From: Silene latifolia
Lineage: Eukaryota > Streptophyta > Magnoliopsida > Caryophyllales > Caryophyllaceae
Assembly: GCF_048544455.1 (NCBI RefSeq)
Contig: NC_133538.1
Coordinates: 43,312,969 to 43,376,968, forward strand
Reading direction: 5' to 3'
Length of the DNA: 64,000 bases
Within the stretch, counting starts at the first letter, position 1, and each line of letters opens with the position of its first letter. A program made the translations under genes and the position numbers. This document shows, in pieces, positions 24,604 to 36,724 of the stretch. The notes beneath the pieces are model-generated. The model was given only the letters and a program-made list of their open reading frames with translations, had not been told where the DNA came from and did not search any database.

Positions 24604-25070
24604 ATATATTTATGAATTAGTGTGTTTCGAGCAATTGGAGCATCAACTCCAACTATTGTCCGGATAATAGTAAGTGTATTCTTAATAATTACTCCTGTCA
24701 TTTAATTTATGTTTATGCGAGAGGTTGATCTAATTTAACTTATTTGTAGGTGATTTATATAATATTCTCCTCTACAACAAGATAGAAAACAATGCGCCTT
24801 TTTCTGTTGTCGGTCCATGTAGGAGATTATCTCCCGAAATATCAATATAGAGTCACCGGTAGTGTGTTTTAATAACTATTTCAAATGTATATAACTTGGG
24901 TTTAATTCTGTGTAATATTCAACTTATTCTGTCTATTTTGATTAAGTATATTTTGATTTGTAGTTCCCACTTTCAAACAACAACAAAGACCCAACCTATT
25001 CGAAGGAAGACATCGCCGACATGAGAAATAAGTGGGCCACTTATTTTCTTTCTTTAACGGATCGACAATA
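22589..25070 (+). CDS. CACTA-associated Ulp1/C48-like gene, multi-exon
   Basis: The model has several exons with good splice sites. 22589-22867 is a charged N-terminal segment (MARLILRMVETRDKLSEEEL). About 22975-23262 holds GTLIVPLSDNWRLQDVVGS followed by IVQWHEAFI, resembling the domain in CACTA second-ORF (TNP1-like) proteins. 23365-23455 follows. 23631-23931 ends LDELDAMHILIWMK before GTAAGTTC. 24031-24208 has YYRFLSPDVFSQKVFGYTY. From 24311, KHWQLTAINVRKSIVYWIDS is a clear C48-type His/Asp block. The frame ends in TAA at about 24418, or a splice there joins later pieces ending NKWATYFLSLTDRQ at 25070. I could not find a convincing catalytic Cys. TA tracts lie in introns at 23539-23617 and 24529-24596. 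Confidence 0.6.
23539..23617. repeat. (TA)n tract in an intron of the CACTA gene
   Basis: About 79 bases of TA repeat lie just before the acceptor ATTGTAG. They do not separate elements here, so this tract is an unoccupied site of the type used by the TIR chain. Confidence 0.9.
24529..24596. repeat. (TA)n tract downstream in the CACTA gene
   Basis: About 68 bases of TA repeat. No insertion at this tract. Confidence 0.9.
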
Positions 25071-25339
25071 GTCCCCTCATTATGTATGTGTGTATATAGA
25101 GCCATGTGTATTTAGTTTTGGTCACCCTGTTTATAATATTTTGATCTTTGTCAAGTTGAATAGATCAATCTGTAATATTCTCGATGATGCAGATTGAATT
25201 TTTGCAATCTTGTAATTTCTTTGAAATGCTATTTTGCAAAGAGCATTTCAAATGAACCTTACTTCAAAATTAACATTTCAACAAATTTCTGAACCTATAA
25301 AATATTTTTTTAAAAAAATATTTATAAATTCGATTACTA

Positions 25340-25801
25340 TTAAAAATAAAACCGTGGTCAATAAATATATTGACAACGGTCGCATTTAAATAGAAACCCG
25401 TTGACATATTCATCCATAATGCTACGGTCAAAAATATAATATAACGAAATAAAACCGTTGTCGAATTCATGACATTTAAAACAGTTTAATAAGCATAAAC
25501 CGCTGTCATATTTAATCTTTTACAACGGTTTTGTTTCCGTAAAACCGTTGTCATAGGTTTTCATAGAGCATTCCAACTAATACTACCACGGTTTCAATGT
25601 TATAGACAATGGTTTTTGAACCATTCTTAATATTGTATTGTGGTTATTTGAACCCGTTATTTATATTTCATAATGGTTTCGCCTTTTTAACAACCGTGAT
25701 CACAAAATAACAACGGTCGATGTAATAACGGTTCTGTATTTTGTATTACAAAGGTATATCACCTTATATAATCATTGTTGGACCTATTATTTGGCGTAGT
25801 G
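25340..25801. repeat. CACTA subterminal repeats and right terminus
   Basis: ACAACGG / CCGTTGT words with AAAACC extensions occur about every 25-50 bases in both orientations, ending at GGCGTAGTG. In En/Spm-type elements such repeats bind the element's regulatory protein. Confidence 0.8.
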
Positions 25802-27181
25802 AAAGGACTGACTACCACAAGATAAAATCTGTATTACATATACATATAGAGTATAATTGGTAAATATTAGAGGTGGTCATTTGTAAAACTAAGAATTGGA
25901 ACAATATTTCTTATTATTTTGTTTTATTTTTGAAAGAAAGGATCAATTCATTAATAATAGTTATACAACATCTACAACATGTGTCAAATTTGACCGGATA
26001 AAACTCAACTAGAACCAAATAAAATATAATCTCGTTCAAAGAAAGATCTGTAAACTTGAATTGCTCCAAAGCACATCCTCTATCATATCGCCGCAAACAA
26101 CTTTTCACAAGAGGATCCTAGAATCTTGAGCCTTGACGAGAGATGATTTCATCTGACCAAATTGAGTGCAACTAAAAAATCGACAACTTATGTAATACCA
26201 TATACCGATCCATTACGAAACTGATCTTCCGCATCTTCACCATATGAGGAAAGACCTAGGCGCTCTTATCTATGTTTCCAATAGAACTAAAACCTAGAAA
26301 GACATGGACTGAAAAAACTCCGAAAATAGAGATGGACAAACGGATCTCACCAAAAGGGAGACTTTTATTGATTAATTCATAACTAGTTTAGATTATGCGC
26401 AATGAATGCGCGGTATTTATAGAGTTTTTATTTTTGTATTACTTAATCATGCTAAATTAACACCTCATTAATTTTTTATATTTCACCTCACTATATAGTG
26501 ATATGAGAAAAAAAATTGAACTGTAAAGTTATTCAAGAAAACTGAGTAAAATTAAACTGGAAAATAATAGTGGTATGTCATTAATTGTTCATTTCTCTCG
26601 TTATTGTATTTTGTTTCGAGCAAAACAAAAATTAAAACTGAAAATTAATCCAAGAGAATTTAGTAATGTGCTAAAATGTATTTTTTTTAAAGTATTTTTT
26701 ATGTGACAAATATAATGATTCCAATTTATAAATTTTCTCAAATTTTTTTTTGTTATGAAAGTAATCAATACGACTTATAGTTTTGTTTATACATGGTATG
26801 AATACTATGAGTCAATTCATTCTCAAATAATAGCATTAATAAAAGATTTAATAGTTTATAATTTTATATTATTTATACTTTAATTAAAATATTATAGTTT
26901 AGTGTATAGTGAAAATTATATAATTTAATAAAAAGATTAATTTTAATGAAAAGAGTTATATAATGAAGCATATATAATTATTAATTTTTTTTATTTAGTG
27001 AATACAATTAAATTATCAAAAGCTTACTTATTTTAAAAAATATTTTTTGGAGGGAAAATTTATAAGTTCACCTACTATTTTAGTAGATAGGGGAAGTTTC
27101 ATACTAAGAACTGATAAATAAAATTATTTGGGGGAGGGGGGGGGCTTACCATCGCTCAATAGTCGATGGAAGCCCCAGATT
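25802..27181. other. AT-rich spacer with no recognised gene
   Basis: From 25915 to about 26410 there is a more complex stretch. Its left edge, reverse-complemented, reads GAATTGATCCTTTCTTTCAA then an A-rich run, which could be the tail of a LINE or another decayed retroelement on the minus strand. I cannot show coding sequence. The rest (26410-27130) is AT-rich with no recognisable feature, apart from a G run near 27132-27144. Confidence 0.4.
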
Positions 27182-27511
27182 TGATTCATGGAGGCTACGG
27201 TTTTTTAGAGAGAAGAGAGGAAGAGAGAGACAAAGATTTCTTATTATTGCTTAATCATAACCAGGGATACATATGCTTATAAACATGCACAACTATATCG
27301 ATAGCCTAGACGAAATAAGGAAAACTAAATATTATAAGAAGTTAGTTGGTTCATTTGCGTTAACAAGTTCACAGGTATAAAAACATAGTTATACAATCTT
27401 TTAGACTAACCTATTTCCATAATAAGAGCCTATAATCAAGGGGAGAGATATGGAGGATAATTAACAACATGATTTACAGAATATACTAGAATATACATGT
27501 GGTCTAATACA
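27182..27511 (-). mobile_element. 3' LTR of a small copia element (approximate borders)
   Basis: Read on the minus strand, the LTR would start TGTATTAGACCACATG just after the purine-rich CGCGAGGGG at 27520-27512 and run to about 27182, ending in CCTCCATGAATCA. The position directly downstream of the copia RNase H domain supports this. The left border is a guess because no duplication can be checked. Confidence 0.55.
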
Positions 27512-28080
27512 TACCCCTCGCGACTATTAAATAAGCCTCTGATGAATATGTCCGCATATTGATAACGGGAGGGTACATGGAGAACTTTCAGTTGACTGAG
27601 CGCAACCCGGCCCGAACAAAATGGATGTCCATTTCAATATATTTAGTCCTTTGGTGATTAACGGGGTTACTGGCGAGATATATAGCACTGATGTTGTCAT
27701 AGTAAACCACGCAGGATTTGGAAATAGGAGATTCGAGTTCCAGAAGTAAGTTACGAAGCCAACACGACTCATCAACAACGTTTGCAACGCCTCGATATTC
27801 TGCCTCCGCGCTTTACCGTGACAAAATTGTTTGGCGCTTGGAAGACCATGAGATGAGATTGTCACCGAGCTAGACAACAATAACCCGACGTTGAGCAGCC
27901 TGGATCCGGGCAGCCTCTCCAGTCGGCATCACTATATGAAGTACGAGATGAGATGTGAGAGGAAGTAATATGGAGACCGTAGTCTTTGGTCCCTTGAATA
28001 TATCGTATAATGCGCTTGAGGACACCAAAGTGAGCTTCGCGAGGATCATGCATAAAGAGACAAATTTGTTGCAGCGCATA
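27512..28080 (-). pseudogene. Copia polyprotein 3' end (RNase H), interrupted
   Basis: Read right to left: YALQQICLFMHDPREAHFG, then LKRIIRYIQGTKDYGLHI, then TSYSDADWRGCPD, with the frame continuing into CWLRNLLLELE, VVYYDNISAIYLASNPVNH and RTKYIEMDIHFVR. This is the standard order of the copia RNase H and C-terminal region. The upstream part is cut at 28081 by an LTR-like sequence starting TGTAACACCCCC. Several frameshifts are present. Confidence 0.85.
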
Positions 28081-29100
28081 GTGTAACACCCCCTTCTTAT
28101 CCGGCCAAGATCATCGGGAGATGTCACCATCTCGGTTTCCCGAGGTAGTGAATCGGAACTACAATTAAGAAACATTTTATATAAGTAATATGTTTAGTGA
28201 ATTACATCAATAAATGAATGAATATTACAGGTCGTGACTACTACAACCTTTCTAATGAATCTATTTCGACTAGCATGTGATGACTCGCTTAGGCTTCCAT
28301 GCTCGTGACTCGGGTCGTCCCGCTTAATAGAAAAACCAAACTTGTACACAATATGCTCCCCATATGATTGAAAATATTATATGGATCAACACACGCCACC
28401 TCGGAAATAGGTGACATTTTACATACAATCAACACACGTCAGTTTCAGTTATATATATTCAAGATATGACAAACGTATAATCATTATGTGACACACCAAT
28501 GAAATGTACAAGACACAATCCAACACAACTCCGCAACCGCCTCACCACCCTCACCGGTACCAGGGACACACCCACAGTACCAACAACCCGGTGACGGCAC
28601 CGCAGCACCTCCCACCAAACAGCCGGACCGCAATCTGTAAAACAAGTACTCGGGACACACTCGTGGTACCGAGCCTGGGCCCAAACCAGACTCCTGTCAG
28701 GCGTCGTGATACCACAAGAGCCCCTCCATAACTCAATCCATTATCGTGCACGTCCCTCTTGGAGTGGGAATCTCCAAGAGGCGACCCAAGCATAAGACGG
28801 CCTCTCAATCACCTTACGTCTCCTCAACAACCAAGTATCACAATCACAACTCTACCATATCCTCCAACAACCACAATGATCACATAAATCGTAATATGCA
28901 ATACAATATGCCAACATGATACTCTTACATGTACAATAATTATCAACATGCCTCTTTCTCATATAAATTAGATGTCAATCCTACCATGTACTCATGTGGA
29001 CCAACAATCAAAGTGATACATCAAGATGTATTCCCCCCATTAACATTTTATTGTGGAACCCAACAAGTATACCCATATCTCTTAAGACACAATTATCAAA
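28081..29100. mobile_element. Fragment of a gypsy-type LTR (TGTAACACCCCC terminus)
   Basis: The left terminus TGTAACACCCCC interrupts the copia fragment cleanly. The interior is C/A-rich (GGTACCAGGGACACACCCAC, GTGGTACCGAGCCTGGGCCC) and resembles the minus strand of Tekay/Del-type LTRs. The right border near 29100 meets the long LTR that follows, and no terminus is seen there, so this is probably a truncated copy. No genes. The open frames at 28484-28808 are not supported. Confidence 0.45.
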
Positions 29101-29250
29101 TCTCATTTTATAAATAATATTTATAATTAATGATTATGCTGTGAGCCGGGATATAATAATATAATAATGGATGAGTCGGGAAGGCGAGTGGGCCGAGTAA
29201 GGCATGTAAGGCCGTGTAAGATTAGTAATACAATATTAGAATACTAATAG

Positions 29251-29702
<452 letters not shown>

Positions 29703-31352
29703 ACATAATATAATAGTTGACTAATACCGCTCTATAAGACCTACCTTATCACTATAAATAGATGGTATGACCTAATAAGAAACCCTATTCACTCATCAAA
29801 TTCATAAGCTCACCAATAATAGAAATAGAGGGAGATCTAGAAGGAAAGAGGAAGAAGAACTCAGCTTTTAATTATCGTCACAAGGTAAGACCGTCCCATA
29901 ACATACTCATCTTAAGATTGTAATAACTTGTTAATAAAACCATCAATTGCCGTGCCGCTGTCACGACATGAACGACTACCATCGGGGGACCACTAACTGT
30001 TGACCACCTTAGACCGGCGGGAAAGGGGTGTATAAAGGGGATGTTGTAGGGTGGTTGTTTTAAATTCTTTACACGTTTTATATAAGTTTATGAACCCATA
30101 TTCAGTCGTGATTGACCTGGGCTTGGTTAGGGTGGTACCTAGGGTTGCGTGGACCACCGTGGGTGGTAAGGGATGGTTAAAGGAGGTGGCTTGCACGGTG
30201 GTTGGCTGAAATTACGAGAAAGGGTGTGGTTGTTGTTTACATGATGGAACCGGTTTTATACACGTTGCCTTGACTTGCTTGACTCGAACTGGGGTTGGTT
30301 GGGCTCGTGGTGGTTGGTCGACCATTGTGGTAGCTTTGGGGTGGTTAAAGTATCTACCTTGTGTAGTGGTTGCCGGATTTTCGAATAATTAAGGGATTGT
30401 GTGGTATTTGTTGTAAACTGTGAGTTAGGACCCTTTGTCCTTGACCAGACCTTGACCTGGGATGGTTACGTTGCTGGTGGACCCACTATGGGTCAGAGGA
30501 GACAACGGTGGTAGGTGTTGGTTGCGTGGATGGTGGGTGTGTATGCCTTGTAGTGTGTTGTTGCTATTATGGGAGTTGTCATGGAAGGGGATTATTAGAG
30601 CGTGTTGTGGTGGTGGTTGTGCGGTGTTGCTGAGGGCGGTTGATGTTGGGCAGTGGACGTGGTGGTTGTACGTCTTGGTGGAGTTGTTGGTAGGGAATGG
30701 TGGTTGTCGGGTAGCCTGACTCGTATTTTTTGGAGGAGTTGTAGGTGCTGAACGGGGCTGCTGATGTCCGCCATGGCTGGGTGACGTGTGAGGATGATCC
30801 ACGATAGTGCCAGGGCTAGTGGCTGCCATGGGTTCAGGTGGTTGCAAGGGTTGTTATGGGAGGGTTTGTTCGTGGGGGTGTTAAAGACGGGTTTGGGATT
30901 ATACATGGGTTTGGTTGGGTGATTTCTTAAAGACGGGTTTGTAGTAATTAATTCGTGTAATCGTTTTATAATTTTGTCAATTAATGTTTGTGCGTAATTA
31001 GTATAATTAATATGATTAATGTATAATTAGTTATATAATTTATTTATAATTAGTTTTAATTATTTAATGTAATTAGCTAAGTTAGTAATTACAATGATTA
31101 TTATCAATAGGTGACGTACTTGTTGAACGGGTTTATTGAAGGATACTTTTAGTACATTGCATTATTTGGAGTAATTGCTATTGCCAGGTAGAATATCTAC
31201 TCAACCAGAACATGTCATTGTGTTATTTGTCATATGGTTATTATATGGAGAATGGATGTTAGTTCTGGATGAATAGTAATGTGGGTTGTTATTGTTACTC
31301 AGTTATTGAGTTATGTTTAATTCATATTATTACATATTGTGGAATTGGTTGC

Positions 31353-31524
31353 GTGAGTATTGGAAAGCCTCGGGCTTAGTCTCTTGTGGATAACGTGAGT
31401 ATTGGAAGGCCCCATGCTTAGTCTCTGGTGGATAATGTTAGTAGTGGAATGCCCTGGACTTAGTCGTTGGTGGATAATTTGTGTTATGGAAGGCCCCAGG
31501 CTTAGTCTCTGGTGGATAATGTGT
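31353..31524 (+). repeat. Four-copy roughly 40-bp tandem repeat in the 5' LTR
   Basis: Units of the form GAGTATTGGAAGGCCCCAGG, CTTAGTCTCTGGTGGATAA occur four times. The same block is in the 3' LTR at 39287-39455. Confidence 0.85.
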
Positions 31525-31899
31525 GAATACCCCTGTCCAGGGATTGGCGGGATGAATGAGTGTCTCGGGAGATTAGAATTCATTGTTAAGCATTTTCATA
31601 TCTTGGCCGTTATTAATGTTGTGGTTCTTATTTATGTTGTTTATTTATCCTACTCAACCATTTGATTGACAGTGTATTCTTTAGACACCTATGATGAACT
31701 AATTATTGCGGAGCAGATTAACTAAGAGGTATTTAAGATCAGCTCACTTGGGAGCATGGGATGCGTGAGGACCGATGGTCAAGTCTAGCTAGTTGTCTAA
31801 TCCACTTAGTTCAGACAGTTGTTATTTACATTATGCACTTATTTAATTTCCGTTGCGCATTTGTAATTTAAATACGTATTCAGTTATTTGGTTTGGAGA

Positions 31900-34429
31900 T
31901 GTAGATACCCAGTATCTGTTGAAACCCCAACAAACACTCGATGATTATCGGACTACAACATGCTTAGGAATCGCTACGTTTGATCGACAGTTTGTATAAC
32001 TATGCGTCGGAAAACTCAAAACGATTTCGAAAACAAAACAATATCAAAATATTTCAAAAGTACCTGGAGTGTTTTATGCATGACGACAGGGTCACAATGA
32101 CTCTAACTAGAGTCAAAACTGACACCGGACCAAAAACCGATTCGAAATTCAAATCCCAACTCCAATAGCGGGTCAAACCGAGACAAACACAAAAAGCAAA
32201 CATCACAAAACCTTCCATTCAAAGTATAAACGGTATACTTGATGGTCAAGTACAATAATCATGACATACAAAACCTAGGATAGAACAAACCACAAATCTA
32301 AATGCGTGATAGTAATAAGACAGCTTGAAGACCCGCGGACATGCTCGCGCCTCTTCAAGTAGCCAAGGTGGCCACGTCGTTCAAAATGCACACAACCACA
32401 CAATCCTCTATAAATACCCCTCAAATGCCACTATTTGAAGGCACGCGAGCGTCCGCCCCCTCTTTTCTCCCTAAAAATTCTAGACCTCGACTTCCCGAGT
32501 CAACGAACTAGACTTATTTTCGACCTACCGATTGAAAATACGAGCCATACACATTGTTTGGTACCGTCATCGTGCATTAAATCACTTAACTTACTACTTC
32601 GACCAACTACACCATTACTAAACAAAGCAATACTCCATACTTTACAAAAAACGGTTTTAAATCGAGTTTTCCGACTCAACAAGTTTTTACACTTTGACGT
32701 TTTCTCATCAAACAACCTAGCATGTACGTATGAGGGTGCAATTAATCCTCTTCTTTCATGTTCTTTTACCTGTTTTTACGACTTTAACATGCAAAAACAT
32801 GCATAACATGATCTAAAATACGGATCGTTTGAGCCAAAACTGAGTTTTGACCTAAAGCAGAAGCCCATAGTCACAACTAGGTGGCTCGCGCCTCTTCTGG
32901 CTCCCCAGGTCAGAGCTCAAATGTGTGTAAGTTCATCTTTCCCTCATCTTCATCCATTATTTATAATCGGTTTCTACCATTTTAAATATTTCAAACCTTT
33001 TTTTACAAACAAGCATTTTTTTAACCGTAAATTATACTCACCCTTGGTTACTTATACCATGAAGGTTTAATCTGTGTTTCGGTGATAATATTTGGTTAAT
33101 TACAATTTAAAGGGTATTTTAATACCTTTTATTCATTTGTTTACATTTGCAAAACAACCATATTAGTCATACATGCATAATCATCCTTGGTTCTACATAC
33201 CATGTCAGTTTAATCCGAGTACGATGATGAACTTTGACTAATTATAAAGGAATGAACTTAATCGAATTAGTTCATATCAAGCATCTTTTTACACTTTAAT
33301 TACAAAGCAATGAACTTAACATAATTAGTTCATATCAAACATTTTTCCATCTTTTCTTACAAAACTATCCATGTCAAGCTTGCAAAACCGAACCCGACAT
33401 CGAATATTGTCAACATAATGATAATTATTCTGAGTCTTGTTCCTCACATTAGCACAAAAGCGGTCTTAACGACCTTTTCAACAAAACGGGGTTTAACACC
33501 CTTTTACAAACATTTTTTTACAAACAATTCCATAAATATTTTTTAAACAACCAGGAGACACCCTTTAGGTCGTCGTCTGACTCGCGCCTAAACAGGCCTT
33601 CTGATTTCCAGTTTTCAAACCTGGACATGCTCCCTTGCATTGCCCTATGGCTCGCGCCTCAATAGGTTGCCTGATGCTACTCCTGTTTCCTTTCCAGCAC
33701 TCGTCCAGGACGATCTCGACTTCGGTTAACCCGAATACAGGACGGATCAGATTGATGAGTTCCCATTTTAAAAAACACTTTTCTAAGACAAATGAATCAC
33801 GTTATGCACCATAAATCTAACTCGGTAAATGGATGTTTAAATCCCGTTTTGCATGCAAATAAACATTAAATCAAACTTGATATCAATTACTTGATACTTG
33901 GATAAAAATCGACTTAACAAAATCTCACATGCTAGGTTTAAACTTGTGGATGCGCATTCAAGCATTTAACCCGTTTTATCAACTTTTGCATTTAGCCAAC
34001 CAAGATCGATAAGTAGAGGACGCTACCGCGGACGAGATTGGGTGTCCGATTAAAGGGCTTCCTAATACGTACCCTCACCTCTTACTCAAAAACTTTGGAT
34101 AGTGGACGACCTTATCCAGGGCGAACGAGAGTCATTCTAGCGGTAGGATGCTAAAGAGGGATGATTCCTTATCTTTAGTACCTATGTCAAGCAGCGCTTT
34201 TTACCTTGATTGACCTAGGTATAAAGTGGATTCGAACGGTTTTCAAACATCCCACAATTGCTTGGTGGCGACTCCGAACATCTCTAACATCATTTCGAGA
34301 TCCTCACCGAGACGAAACCGACCGATCTAAAATGATCCAGTCGAAAACATCTATTACGCCGCTGAGCATGGCTTTCAAACTGTTGTACGTCCACAAATTG
34401 GCTTGGTGTGCAGGTGACCCATGTCCATA
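31900..34429 (+). mobile_element. 2.5-kb solo LTR with TSD GGAGA, inserted in the 5' LTR
   Basis: The insertion is defined by comparison with the second LTR, which reads TTTGGAGAACATG uninterrupted. Here GGAGA is duplicated (31895-31899 and 34430-34434) around DNA beginning TGTAGATACCCAGTATCTG and ending CCATGTCCATA. The terminal TA where CA is expected fits a C-to-T change. TTGCTTGGTGGCGACTCCGA occurs near 34258, a phrase I associate with Tat/Ogre-type elements. No coding sequence; the open frames inside (32435-32806 and others) show no retroelement motif. Confidence 0.85.
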
Positions 34430-34589
34430 GGAGAACATGTAATAAAACCTTTAATCATTTAATTTATCTAAAGTACTTTGGTTTGTTTTATTTTGTTATT
34501 CACTATCTCGGGCAATCTGAGATAGTAACAACTCCTTTTATCTAGGAAGGCATAGTTAAGGCTCTTGGATAAGTGGAGGTGTTACAAAG

Positions 34590-34600
34590 TGGTATCAGAG
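34590..34600 (+). other. Primer-binding site (initiator tRNA-Met)
   Basis: TGGTATCAGAG lies three bases after the 5' LTR end. It matches the complement of the initiator tRNA-Met 3' end. Confidence 0.8.
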
Positions 34601-35386
34601 AGAACGTTCCTCAGGCCTAAAACCAATGAACAACAATGAATATAAGATGTGTCTAATAAAATGAACCCCGGGTAGAAACTGTTATGAGCCCCCTAGGCTT
34701 GGGATAAGAAAAGAGCCCCCTCACATCAAACTTCTGGCCCTTTCAATTTTGAACCGGTTACCTTGAGAGAAATTGAAGAGTGGGATAATTAAAATGAATA
34801 ATGTTTTATTTTCTTAAAGGTCAATTGTATGCATTAAAATGGAAATTACTAACCTTGTTGCAGGATGTAGATTGAGGTATGTAGTGTGGGGTATATAGGC
34901 CTAGGGCCGTATTATGTTCTAGATGTGGTATTGGAAATGTTGCAAATTGGGTGATCACATGAATTGTATTGTGGAATTGGATTACTAATTTGGTTATATA
35001 CATGGGAATTAGGATGATAATATTATTTATTAGGTGTTTTACATGTTTGAATGTTACATGATATGTGAAGTAGAACTTTCATGTCAAGTGATATGCTGAT
35101 TAAGTGACCCCGAAACCATATTTAGTTGATCTTATTTAGCAAGTGAAATTATCATTTTAATAATGTGTGGTGGGGGAGAGTGAGCTCGGCTCTTGCCGTG
35201 GTGGTAAGTTAAGATGATGGGTGGACTGTGGTGGTATAGCATAGATTGATCAAACTCTTGGTAATAATCAACTAATTTACAATATATACTAATTCCGTGA
35301 TGGAACCTTATCCTTCTAGGCATTATAATGATAGTAATAAATAAGGAATAGTTCGTACCCCCTACATACACTGATCCAATCCTGTA

Positions 35387-36089
35387 ATGTCTTTTCTTAG
35401 GGTGTATCTCTTTCCAGTTGCACATCCAGAAGACCTATCCATGCATCCTGCTACAGATATTAGTGAACATTGCCGACAGTTAGAAGATTACATGGACAGA
35501 TATAGGAAGTGTTGGAATAAGGAATATATAATAGATACCCATTTGAGAGCCTTTGTTCTGGTTAGTACCCTTCCTGAGTCTGGACCCTTTTGGTGGAGCT
35601 AAGAATGTGTTTATGAAGAACTATGCGGAACACGACCAAAGGTTGTGGAGGGACCCAGGATTTGACGTTGGTAGTAGATATCCTTCACACATAACTTATG
35701 AGCATATCTCAGAAAGACTAAAGCACCTAGTATACTATTGAGAGAACCATGAAATTAAGACCCAGGCACCAATAGGGAATTTACCTTCGGATGGTAGTGA
35801 AGTGGATGAAATAGGCCCTCAGATGCCACAATTAGAGGAACCTAGTGATGCAACTTCGGTAATAGTGATCAGTGATGATGAAGAGGAAACCCTAGAGGCG
35901 CATGCTTGTCCGGATTTTGATTCCGATGATGACTTGATGATTATTGAGGGACCAAGCACACCTAGCGTTAGACCAAGGAAGCTAAGTATGGATGGGCACG
36001 TTTTGGAGGAAGACTTAAAAGGGTTATCTAAGATACACGAAGAAGAAGTTTATATGGCTAATACATATATTTCTCGCGTTTTATGTTAA
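35387..36089 (+). pseudogene. Unrecognised ORF remnant inside the Tekay-like element
   Basis: Two or three frames together suggest a decayed protein. 35387-35602 reads HPATDISEHCRQLEDYMDRY, then HLRAFVLVSTLPESGPF. 35553-35741 continues in another frame with NVFMKNYAEHDQRLWRD and YPSHITYEHISERLKHL. After a stop, 35802-36089 is acidic (VIVISDDEEETLEAH, DFDSDDDLMIIEGPSTP). I do not recognise the family and see no zinc knuckle or catalytic motif. It could be a remnant gag or a captured fragment. The frameshift near 35590 and stop at 35740 make it a broken gene. Confidence 0.4.
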
Positions 36090-36152
36090 TTTAATTTAAT
36101 TTCGTGATGTAATTAATAAATACAAGAAGCTTAATCGTTATGATATTTAATC

Positions 36153-36724
36153 CGCGAAAGTGGTAATTAGGCCCCCTAACTCTGTTCAATTGTGAAATTA
36201 GGCCCCATAAGTTTTATTTGGAGCAATCAAACCCCTTAAGTTTCACCAAAAGTGAAATTCAACCCCATTTTCATAATTTTCACCAAATTCTTATATTAAT
36301 ATCACTTTTAATACAATTTATCAAATATAAAATATATTTTTTATAATTTTAGAACTTTTATATTTATATTAAATATTGAGAATTATTTTATTTTGAATTT
36401 TATAATATATAGACAATTTATTATATATGTATGAATGTTATATAAATTATAAATAATTTACTAAATATGTATGTAAAAGTATTCTTCAATGATTAATAAA
36501 TTATGTAAAAATTCGTAAAGTTGCAATTAGTAATTTTTAGTTATTTAATAAATTATTTAATACCAATATAAATTGTTTTTAATTAAAATTCTTGTGTAAA
36601 TTTAAAAAATGGGGTTGAATTTCACTTTTGAAGAAACTTAAGGGGCTTGATTGCTCCAAATAAAAGTTATGGGGCCTAATTTCACAATTGATCAGAGTTA
36701 AGGGGCCTAATTACCACTTTCGCG
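36153..36724. mobile_element. MULE-type MITE, long TIRs, 10-bp TSD ATATTTAATC
   Basis: The element begins CGCGAAAGTGGTAATTAGGC and ends with its reverse complement. The inverted repeats extend about 130 bp (GGCCCCATAA, TTTGGAGCAATCAA, CTTAAGTTTC, GTGAAATTCAACCCCATTTT, each mirrored). ATATTTAATC flanks both sides (36143-36152 and 36725-36734). The 572-bp length, long TIR and 10-bp duplication fit a non-autonomous Mutator-like element. Confidence 0.93.

Larger units (their letters stand above)
22532..25801 (+). mobile_element. Right part of a CACTA (En/Spm) element with an Ulp1-like gene
   Basis: The right end reads TATTTGGCGTAGTG at 25801, the reverse complement of CACTACGCCAAATA, a standard CACTA terminus. 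It is followed by AAA as one side of a possible 3-bp duplication. Positions 25340-25790 hold many copies, in both orientations, of the subterminal words ACAACGG and AAAACCGTTGTC. The multi-exon gene 22589-25070 lies upstream. No left CACTA end is seen before the TA tract at 22503, so either the left part is missing or the TIR-element chain inserted into the CACTA at a TA microsatellite. Confidence 0.8.

Noticed and set aside
30425..30906. Open frames of 85-140 codons
   Set aside because: They lie in a TGG-rich part of an LTR. The copy in the other LTR (38096-38659) differs by substitutions and small indels without coding constraint.
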